64,000 bases of DNA from Myxococcales bacterium (GTDB taxonomy: Bacteria > Myxococcota_A > Polyangia > Haliangiales > Haliangiaceae), in the NCBI GenBank assembly GCA_016794525.1, contig JAEUJY010000113.1, positions 124,001-188,000 on the forward strand, given 5' to 3'. A model generated the notes under the pieces. That model was not told the origin of the DNA, ran no database searches, and saw nothing but the letters and a program-made list of their open reading frames with translations. Positions 58,182 through 64,000 of the stretch are shown here, one piece after another (within the stretch, counting starts at the first letter, position 1; the number at the start of each line of letters is the position of its first letter). A program made the translations under genes and the position numbers.

Positions 58182-59273
58182 GTGACCGCACCCGAGACCG
58201 CCGTGCACGCGCCGGCCGACCACGCCCACCACGGCGATCTGGCGGTGGCGGCGACGCGCGGCGAGCGGCGCACGGCCTGGGTCGTCGCGATCACCTTCGT
58301 GACCATGGTCGCGGAGCTGATCGCCGGCCAGCTCACCGGCTCGCTGGCGCTCACCGCCGACGGCTGGCACATGGCCTCGCACGCCGGCGCGATGGGGCTG
58401 GCGCTGGGGGCCTACTGGTTCGCGCGCACGCGGGCCGCGTCGAGCCACTTCACGTTCGGCACCGGCAAGGTCTACGCGCTGGCGGGGTTCACCAGCGGCG
58501 TGGTGCTGGTGCTGGTGGCGGGGTGGATGGCGATCGAGGCGGTGCTGCGGCTGCGCGGTCATGCGGCGGTCGCGTACGGTGAGGCGATCCCGATCGCGGT
58601 CGGCGGTCTGGTGGTCAACCTGGTGTGCGCGGCGATCCTGGGTGGCGACCACGCGCATGATCACGGCGGCGGGCACGGGCACGGGCACGGGCACGACGAT
58701 CACGATCACGATCACGATCATGAGCACGGGCATGAGCATGACGGGCACGGGCACGGGCACGGGCACGGGCACGGGCACGGGCACGGGGGAGGGCACGGGG
58801 GAGGGAAGGCCGCGGAGCCAGGGGCCCCGACGGATCACAATTTGAAAGCGGCGTACCTGCACGTGCTCGCGGACGCGCTCACCAGCGTGCTGGCGATCGG
58901 CGCGCTGGTGGCCGGCAAGTACGCGGACATGTGGTACCTCGACGCGGCGGTCGGCCTGCTCGGCGGCGTCGTGATCGGCCGCTGGGCCATCGGGCTGTGC
59001 CGGACCGCGGCGCTGCCGCTGCTGGACGTCGTGCCCTCGCACACGCTGGCGCGATCGATCGAGAGCCGGCTCGAGCAGATCGACGACGTGCGGGTCGCCG
59101 ATCTCCACGTCTGGGAGATGGCGCCCGGGCGGCGGGGCTGCATCGTCACGCTGGTGACCGCCTCGCCCCGCGAGGTCGAGTACTACCGCGCGGCGATCCT
59201 CGGCGCGGCGTCGATCGCGCACCTGACCGTCGAGGTGCATCGATGCACCCGGCGGCACGTGCCCTCGGCCTGA
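58182..59273 (+). CDS. Cation diffusion facilitator with His-rich loop (DmeF-like)
   Basis: A 363-residue metal exporter. Helix 2 has LTADGWHMASHAGAMG, and helix 5 YLHVLADALTSVLAI; these hold the transport-site His and Asp. A cytoplasmic loop of about 50 residues (164-215) is dominated by HGHG and DHDH runs encoded by microsatellites, expected to bind Zn, Co or Ni. The C-terminal cytoplasmic domain (VRVADLHVWEMAPGRRGCIV) is typical. Six TM helices. The GTG start is divergent from ybaK with 71 bp between them. Confidence 0.93.
   Translation: MTAPETAVHAPADHAHHGDLAVAATRGERRTAWVVAITFVTMVAELIAGQLTGSLALTADGWHMASHAGAMGLALGAYWFARTRAASSHFTFGTGKVYALAGFTSGVVLVLVAGWMAIEAVLRLRGHAAVAYGEAIPIAVGGLVVNLVCAAILGGDHAHDHGGGHGHGHGHDDHDHDHDHEHGHEHDGHGHGHGHGHGHGHGGGHGGGKAAEPGAPTDHNLKAAYLHVLADALTSVLAIGALVAGKYADMWYLDAAVGLLGGVVIGRWAIGLCRTAALPLLDVVPSHTLARSIESRLEQIDDVRVADLHVWEMAPGRRGCIVTLVTASPREVEYYRAAILGAASIAHLTVEVHRCTRRHVPSA
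58671..58784 (+). repeat. GGGCAC and GATCAC hexanucleotide microsatellites in the CDF gene
   Basis: Four tandem GGGCAC units at 58671-58694, a GATCAC-rich stretch (58698-58719), then seven GGGCAC units at 58743-58784. They encode Gly-His and Asp-His dipeptide runs of the metal-binding loop. Gains or losses of whole units stay in frame and would change the number of metal-binding His residues. Confidence 0.92.
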
Positions 59274-59308
59274 CCCGCCCGGCGGTGAGCGCGCGTCGCT
59301 GATCGTCC

Positions 59309-59336
59309 GCGATCACCTGTGATCACGCGTGATCGC
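59309..59336. promoter_or_regulatory. Inverted-repeat cluster of GATCAC/GTGATC half-sites
   Basis: GCGATCAC (59309-59316) and GTGATCGC (59329-59336) are inverted copies; between them lies GTGATCAC (59319-59326), itself a perfect palindrome. The 256-bp gap after the CDF gene holds nothing else recognisable until the PEGA gene start at 59530. It could be an operator cluster; no factor can be named. Confidence 0.4.
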
Positions 59337-59529
59337 AAGCATGTAGGTGTCGGCCACCGATCGTCGCACGTCGCAAGCCATCGCCGGTGGTGCGGCTTAC
59401 AGCCGAGGCAGGGGCGAGGCGTGGCCGTCACAATCGCGTGAGGAAAGGCGAGGTAACCGCCGGCACTGGCGCGGTTCGGCAGTGATACACGAGGCTCGCG
59501 TCCGGGGGACCCTCGCCAGGAGAAGTCGC

Positions 59530-60894
59530 ATGGCCAATGGCACGACGGACAATACGGCAGTCAACCGCCTCATCGATCTCGCGCAGCAACGGCCGGTGGA
59601 GGCCGACGATACGCTGTTCGAGTCGCCGAAGCGGATCCCGCTTCCGCCCCCGTTCCGCGCGCGCGGCGCATCGTCGACGATGCCGCCGCCGCTGCCGCGC
59701 AACCGCGCGCCAGCCGCGACCCGGACCGACCTGCACGCCGCGGCGCCGCCGGCGCCCGTGGCCGCGCCACCGCCGCCTGCCCCGCCGCAGTTGGTCGCGG
59801 CGGCACCGGCGATCCCGGCGCCGCGCGCCAGCGCCTCGGTCGCGGTGCCGAGCGCCGAGTCGTGGGAGCTGAGCGAGCACGACGTGCCGACCCGGCCGTT
59901 CGATCAGGTCGACGCCGACGCGCTCGACGACGACGCCGCGGTCGCGGCGGCCGCCCCGCCGGCGCCCATCGCCGCGCGCCCGGCGCCCGCGCCGGCGCCG
60001 CCCATGCCCCGGCTCCCGGCGGTCCCCGCGCCGGCCCCCGCGGCGCTCGATCAGACGCCCAGCGTCGAGGCTCGCTTCTGGGCCGACAGCGACGACAGCG
60101 TCGACGTCGACGTGGCCCTCGACGAGCCAGCGCCGATCGCGGTGCGCGCGACCCGGCGCTACGCCCCCCGCGCCGCCCGCCACGACTCGACCCAGATCGC
60201 GCGCATGCCCCGGCGCGCCAACCGATCGTGGCTGTGGATCGGCGGCGCGTTCGTGCTCGGCGTCGCGGCCACCGCGATCATCGCCTGGCCGAGCAGCAAG
60301 GCCGTGTCGCCGGCGCCGCCCCCGACGGTCGCGGCCCCGACGGCGCCCGCCCCGACCGCGGCGCCCGCCCCGGCGCCGGCCGTCGCGCCGATCGTCACGC
60401 CGGCCCCGGCCCCGACGGTCGCGCCGATCGCCACCGCGCCGGCCCCGACGGTCGCGCCGATCGCCCCGCCGGTCGCACCCGAGCCGGTCGCCGTCGAGCC
60501 GGTCGCTCCGGCCGAGCCGGTCGCCGCCGAGCCCGCGCCCGAGCCGGTCGCCGCCGCGCCCGTGCGCCCGGCCCGCACCCGGACCGCTGCCCCGGCGCCG
60601 ACCCGGGTCGCGTCCAAGCCGGCGCCGACGCGCGTCGCGTCCAAGCCGGCCCCGGCCCCCACCGGCGGCGCCGCGCTGCTGATGGTCGGCTCGAAGCCGC
60701 CGTGCGACATCGTCGTCGACGGCAAGCGCACCGGGCTGACCACGCCGCAGCGCGCGCTCAAGCTGACCCCGGGGCCGCACAAGGTCACGCTGGTCAACAA
60801 GCAGTACGGCATCAGCGAGTCGTTCACCGTGACGGCCAAGGTCGGGGCGCCGGTGAAGGTCGTGAAGGATCTCACCGCCAAGATGCGCCGCTGA
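59530..60894 (+). CDS. PEGA-domain membrane protein with Ala/Pro-rich repeats
   Basis: The ATG at 59530 follows AGGAGA at 8 nt. The first 230 residues are Pro/Ala-rich with acidic patches (DVDVALDE). One membrane helix is near 235-253 (WLWIGGAFVLGVAATAIIAW). About 120 residues of Pro/Ala/Val repeats (TVAPIA, PEPVA) follow, then a C-terminal PEGA domain (ALLMVGSKPPCDIVVDGKRTG; TPQRALKLTPGPHKVTLVN). PEGA domains often occur on kinase-related surface proteins of myxobacteria. It probably spans the periplasm; partner unknown. Confidence 0.85.
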   Translation: MANGTTDNTAVNRLIDLAQQRPVEADDTLFESPKRIPLPPPFRARGASSTMPPPLPRNRAPAATRTDLHAAAPPAPVAAPPPPAPPQLVAAAPAIPAPRASASVAVPSAESWELSEHDVPTRPFDQVDADALDDDAAVAAAAPPAPIAARPAPAPAPPMPRLPAVPAPAPAALDQTPSVEARFWADSDDSVDVDVALDEPAPIAVRATRRYAPRAARHDSTQIARMPRRANRSWLWIGGAFVLGVAATAIIAWPSSKAVSPAPPPTVAAPTAPAPTAAPAPAPAVAPIVTPAPAPTVAPIATAPAPTVAPIAPPVAPEPVAVEPVAPAEPVAAEPAPEPVAAAPVRPARTRTAAPAPTRVASKPAPTRVASKPAPAPTGGAALLMVGSKPPCDIVVDGKRTGLTTPQRALKLTPGPHKVTLVNKQYGISESFTVTAKVGAPVKVVKDLTAKMRR

Positions 60895-60921
60895 CCGCCC
60901 CGCGGCGGTAGTATCGAGCGG

Positions 60922-61923
60922 ATGGCCGAGGCAAGAGCCGCAGGCACGGCGGGCGACGTGCTGGTCACCGTGGTCGCGTTCGACTTCGCGGCCAAGCGCG
61001 ACCCGATCATCTCGGTCGGCGAGGCCCGCGCGGCGATGGACGACGGCAAGTTCGTCTGGATCGACGTCGACATCGCCCGCACCGACGAGGCGCGCGCGCT
61101 GCTGTCGGAGCTGGGGCTGTGCTCGCCGGAGATCATCGAGGACGCGCTGTCGCGCGAGCCGGCCACCCAGATCGCCCGCTACGACGACTACCTGCACCTG
61201 GTCATGTCGGGGTGCCGGCTGGTCGGGCACAAGTTCGACCTCGAGCGGGTCGACGCGGTCATGGGGACCAGCTTCCTGTTGACCCTGCACCGCGGCGCGC
61301 CGGTGTTCCTCGAGGCGGTGCGCAAGAGCTACCACGCCGACTTCGTGCGCTTCGCCCAGAGCCCGAGCTTCATGCTCTACGAGCTGTGGGACCACCTGAT
61401 CGACAACTACCTCTCGGTGCACAAGGTCTTCGAGGAGCGGGTCGAGCAGGTGCAGCACGCGCTGATCGGCGTCGCCGACGAGAGCGTCTTCCCGGTGGCG
61501 TCCGAGCTCACCTCCGACCTCCTGCACCTGCGCAAGGTCGTGCTGCCGGCGCGCTCGGTCTTGACCGATCTGTCGACGCGCAAGTCGCCGTTCGTCAGCG
61601 AGGCCACCCAGCCGTTCCTCGGCAACATGGTCGGCACCGTCGAGCGCGTCCTGCAGGACGTGCTGGTCGATCGCGACATCCTGTCGGGCGCGCTCAACAA
61701 CTACATGTCGATGGTCGCGCACCAGACCAACAAGACGATGAGCAAGCTCACCGTCGTCAGCGTCGTGTTCCTGCCGCTGACGTTCTTGTGTGGCGTCTAC
61801 GGCATGAACTTCGACGTCATCCCCGAGCTGAAGTGGCACTACGGCTACGCCGGCTTCTGGACGATGGCCGCGGTGATCGTCGTCGGCCTCTTGTACCTGA
61901 TGCGGCGCAACAAGCTGCTGTGA
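60922..61923 (+). CDS. corA: CorA-type magnesium/divalent-cation transporter
   Basis: A 333-residue CorA family channel. The N-terminal alpha/beta domain carries FVWIDVDI and RYDDYLHLVM. The long helix bundle leads to the GMN motif (VYGMNFDV, Gly294-Met295-Asn296) between two C-terminal helices (TVVSVVFLPLTFLCG; FWTMAAVIVVGLLYLM), ending in basic RRNKLL. This is the decisive mark of the family. Mg2+ or other divalent uptake is expected. It may be cotranscribed with the next two genes (28-bp gap, then a 4-bp overlap). Confidence 0.95.
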   Translation: MAEARAAGTAGDVLVTVVAFDFAAKRDPIISVGEARAAMDDGKFVWIDVDIARTDEARALLSELGLCSPEIIEDALSREPATQIARYDDYLHLVMSGCRLVGHKFDLERVDAVMGTSFLLTLHRGAPVFLEAVRKSYHADFVRFAQSPSFMLYELWDHLIDNYLSVHKVFEERVEQVQHALIGVADESVFPVASELTSDLLHLRKVVLPARSVLTDLSTRKSPFVSEATQPFLGNMVGTVERVLQDVLVDRDILSGALNNYMSMVAHQTNKTMSKLTVVSVVFLPLTFLCGVYGMNFDVIPELKWHYGYAGFWTMAAVIVVGLLYLMRRNKLL

Positions 61924-61951
61924 CCGCGCTCGTGCGCTATGGTCGCGGGCC

Positions 61952-62377
61952 ATGGCGCACGATCTACGCGACGTCGGCGGCACCCGCGGCGGGTTCGGCA
62001 TGTTCGTCGTCGGGCTGGGCATGACGATCGCCGGCCTGTACCTGCTGTTCCGGCAGGTCGACGTCCACGGCGGCTACTGGCGGTGGGGCGGCGGTGACGA
62101 CCGCAGCTTCGGCCTGACGCTCCTGCCGCTGCTCGCCGGCGTCGGCGTGCTGTTCTGGAACGGCTCGTCGAAGCTGGGCTGGGGCCTGGCCGGCGGCGGG
62201 CTGCTGATCCTGGTCATCGGCATCATCGCCAACATGCGCATCCACCTGCGATCGATGTCGCTGTTCGACACGCTGATCATCCTGGTGCTGGTCGCCGGCG
62301 GCCTCGGCGTGATCGCGCGCTCGCTGCGGGCGGTCGGCGGCGACGGCGACGGCACCCCCAAGCCGCCGCCGTCGTGA
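61952..62377 (+). CDS. Small multi-pass membrane protein
   Basis: 141 residues with three to four hydrophobic segments (FGMFVVGLGMTIAGLYLLF; FGLTLLPLLAGVGVLFW; WGLAGGGLLILVIGIIA; TLIILVLVAGGLGVIAR) and a Gly/Trp-rich loop (VHGGYWRWGGGDD). No family recognised. Its stop overlaps the GTG of the HAD gene (GTGA), so the two are coupled. Confidence 0.75.
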   Translation: MAHDLRDVGGTRGGFGMFVVGLGMTIAGLYLLFRQVDVHGGYWRWGGGDDRSFGLTLLPLLAGVGVLFWNGSSKLGWGLAGGGLLILVIGIIANMRIHLRSMSLFDTLIILVLVAGGLGVIARSLRAVGGDGDGTPKPPPS

Positions 62378-63093
62378 TCGCCACCGCCGTGATCGCCACC
62401 GTCACCTTCGACGCCGGGCAGACGCTGATCGAGCTCGACACCGCGATGCTGGCGGCGCGGCTCGGCGAGCGCGGCGTCGCGACCACCGCGGCGGCGCTGG
62501 CGGCGGCGCAGCCCGCGGCGTGGCAGCGCTACGAGCAGCTGGTCGCCGCCGGCGGCCACGATCAGCCGTGGCAGGTGTTCATGGCCGCGCTCATCGCCGG
62601 CGCGACCGGCGTGGCCGCCGACGCGGCGGCGGCGCTGGCGGCGTGGCTGTGGACCGAGCAGCCTCGCCGCAACCTGTGGCGGCGGCCGGTGCCGGGCATG
62701 ATCGAGCTGGTGCGCGAGCTGCGCGCGGCCGGGATCGCGGTGGGCGTGCTGTCGAACTCCGAGGGCCACCTCGCCGAGCTGTTCGTCGAGATCGGCTGGG
62801 GCGACGAGTTCGCGGCGGTGATCGACTCGGGCGTGGTCGGCGTGGCCAAGCCCGACCCGCGGATCTTCGCGCTGACGCTGGCGGCGCTGGGCGGCGCGCC
62901 GGCGACGACGGTCCACGTCGGCGACTCGCGGTCGGCCGACGTCGACGGCGCGCGGGCGGCCGGCTGGCGCGCGATCTGGTTCGGGCCGGCGGCGGTGGCC
63001 ACGGGGCCGGGTGACGACCCCGGGGTGGCGGTGGCGCGCGACGCCGCCGGCGTGCGGGCGGCGCTGGCGGCGTGGGCTACTTCGCGCGCTTGA
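62374..63093 (+). CDS. HAD-superfamily hydrolase-like protein
   Basis: A 239-residue HAD protein: motif I VTFDAGQTL (Asp13), motif II VLSNSEG, motif III GVAKPDPRIF and motif IV HVGDSRSADVDGA. The second Asp of the usual DxD in motif I is Gly15, so phosphatase activity may be altered or absent. A helical cap lies between motifs I and II. It starts in the membrane-protein stop and its 3' end overlaps the convergent lipoprotein gene by 17 bp. Confidence 0.88.
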   Translation: MIATAVIATVTFDAGQTLIELDTAMLAARLGERGVATTAAALAAAQPAAWQRYEQLVAAGGHDQPWQVFMAALIAGATGVAADAAAALAAWLWTEQPRRNLWRRPVPGMIELVRELRAAGIAVGVLSNSEGHLAELFVEIGWGDEFAAVIDSGVVGVAKPDPRIFALTLAALGGAPATTVHVGDSRSADVDGARAAGWRAIWFGPAAVATGPGDDPGVAVARDAAGVRAALAAWATSRA

Positions 63094-63682
63094 TCATGCC
63101 GCACGCCGCGCGGTAGGGCGCGAGGGCGTCGGCCGACGCGACGGGGCGCTCGGCGCCGCACAGCACCTGATCGCCGAGCTTCAGATCGTCCCAGCCGTCG
63201 AGGGCCTGGAAGTAGCCGAAGCGCTTCTCGCCGCCCGACTCGACGCTGTAGGTCACCTTCGTGATCTCGTGCTCGAGCTCGGTGTAGACCGCCTTGTCGT
63301 CGGCGATCTTGGCGGCCATCTCGGCGGCCGTGCGCTCGCCGCCGATCGTGCTGTGCCAGACGTGCAGCCGGAAGTCGCCGGCGACGATCACCGCGCCCTT
63401 GACCTGCTGGTCGCCGAAGCTGGGCTGATCGGGCTCGACCTTCGCGCCGGGCGGCCCCATCACCACGACGTCGGCGATCGCCGCGACGGCCTTCACGTCG
63501 ACCGCGACGAAGGTCGCGGGATCGATCGTCGGCGCGGCCGGCGGGGGCGGCGGCGGGGCGGGGGCGGCGGCGGGCGTCGGCGCGGCCGGGGCCGGCTTGG
63601 CCGCGCTCGCCTTGTCGTCGGACTTCTTGCCGCCGCAGGCGGCGGACGCGAGGAGGAGCGAGAGGACGATGCGAGTGCGCAT
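63077..63682 (-). CDS. Hypothetical lipoprotein
   Basis: Signal peptide with lipobox LLASAAC, a Lys/Asp stretch (GGKKSDDKASA) and a Pro/Ala linker (22-50). A mixed alpha/beta domain of 140 residues follows (ATFVAVDVKAVAAIADVVVMG, GAVIVAGDFRLHVWHSTIGG, RFGYFQALDGWDDLKLGDQVLCGA). Two late Cys residues may pair. The ATG at 63682 is chosen because the signal peptide begins there. Family unknown. Confidence 0.72.
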   Translation of the reverse strand: MRTRIVLSLLLASAACGGKKSDDKASAAKPAPAAPTPAAAPAPPPPPPAAPTIDPATFVAVDVKAVAAIADVVVMGPPGAKVEPDQPSFGDQQVKGAVIVAGDFRLHVWHSTIGGERTAAEMAAKIADDKAVYTELEHEITKVTYSVESGGEKRFGYFQALDGWDDLKLGDQVLCGAERPVASADALAPYRAACGMIKRAK

Positions 63683-63729
63683 CGGCGCAGCGTGCCACAG
63701 CGCGCCGCGCGGCGCGCGGGCGCGGGCGG

Positions 63730-64000
63730 TCAGCGATCCCAGCGCTCGAGCATGACCTCGTGGCCGCCCAGGTCGACCGCGCGCGCGTAGGTGCGGCGCA
63801 GGCCGGCCGCGGCCAGCGGCGCGCCGGTGCGGCCGGCGACCGGGGTCAGCCACACCAGCCGGCCGCGGCGGGTGAGCCGCGCCGGCACCCGCGCCGCGAA
63901 CCGCTCGAGCAGCGCGCCGACGTCGCCGCGCAGCCGCATGCCCATCGGCGGGTTGGAGATGATCACGTCGACCGGCGGCGGCGCGTGGGTGAGCGCGTCG
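63730..64000 (-). CDS. Probable RNA methyltransferase (UPF0020/Trm14-like), 5' end outside window
   Basis: Only the last 90 codons are present. They contain VDVIISNPPMGMR, the NPPY-type motif of N2-guanine RNA or DNA methyltransferases (SAM-dependent, class I), and a C-terminal Rossmann-like end with LVWLTPVAG and VMLERWDR. The frame is open to the window edge, so the start and the SAM-binding motifs are beyond it. Assignment rests on the NPP motif and is moderate. Confidence 0.7.
   Translation of the reverse strand, partial: DALTHAPPPVDVIISNPPMGMRLRGDVGALLERFAARVPARLTRRGRLVWLTPVAGRTGAPLAAAGLRRTYARAVDLGGHEVMLERWDR

Noticed and set aside
57990-59258. Minus-strand frame with PVPVPV run
   Set aside because: Antisense of the GGGCAC repeat in the CDF gene.
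59428-62022. 864-residue minus-strand frame over the PEGA and corA genes
   Set aside because: RG/DR-rich shadow; the plus-strand CorA GMN motif is decisive.

Overview
The window is about 70% or more G+C with densely packed genes. Its hallmarks point to a myxobacterium (Myxococcota), most likely of the Haliangium/Kofleria-Nannocystis side. These are three proteins ending in a MYXO-CTERM sorting tail (Gly-Cys-Gly-Cys, a hydrophobic helix, then an Arg cluster), a MopE-type metal-binding motif, cysteine-rich DUF4215 and thrombospondin type-3 repeats, two Hanks-type Ser/Thr kinases with TPR partners or domains, and many lipoproteins. No tRNA, rRNA, transposase, phage gene or CRISPR array was seen. 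The family assignment is inference.

Layout. 1-10 kb: the 3' part of selO, a Big_2 lipoprotein, a GYF_2-AIM24 fusion, a HEAT-repeat protein, and a tightly overlapping TPR / kinase / giant lipoprotein operon. 10-14.3 kb: a divergent pair formed by a cytidylyltransferase-like enzyme and a CDP-alcohol phosphatidyltransferase, plus a parvulin lipoprotein. 14.3-22.4 kb: two TetR-controlled oxidative units. One is a carotenoid oxygenase / copper monooxygenase (PHM-like) / esterase / outer-membrane lipoprotein run. The other is a TetR / retinol-saturase-like oxidoreductase pair. Each has a palindromic GTAAA-type operator. 22.3-25.2 kb: a 20-copy GATCCC repeat, then a molybdopterin oxidoreductase / PepSY membrane protein / PLP decarboxylase-like operon. 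25-32 kb: a penicillin-acylase-like lipoprotein, a kinase-TPR protein and a short-chain dehydrogenase-like protein. 32-38 kb: surface proteins, the agmatine-to-putrescine pair aguA-aguB, two YceI-domain proteins and a YqgE/AlgH protein.

38.3-38.7 kb holds a non-coding array of ten units built on the palindrome CCCACGTGGG, mostly with a 40-bp period. The same decamer recurs three times inside a nearby HNH endonuclease gene. 39-43 kb encodes secreted factors: an LPMO-like protein, a VWA/MopE protein and a propeller-papain protease. 43-52 kb: Kup potassium uptake and a branched-chain amino-acid-type ABC transporter (livK, then livHMGF), with the HNH gene lying between the binding protein and the permeases. 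52-58 kb: a repeat-rich MYXO-CTERM protein, an ECF sigma factor, and a SigK/RskA-like sigma/anti-sigma pair divergent from a fasciclin lipoprotein. 58-64 kb: a CDF metal exporter with a His-rich microsatellite loop, a PEGA-domain protein, CorA, a HAD protein, and a methyltransferase running off the end.

The strongest candidates for something new are the CCCACGTGGG array with its gene-embedded copies, and the TetR-governed run of carotenoid oxygenase, PHM-like copper lipoprotein, esterase and outer-membrane lipoprotein.
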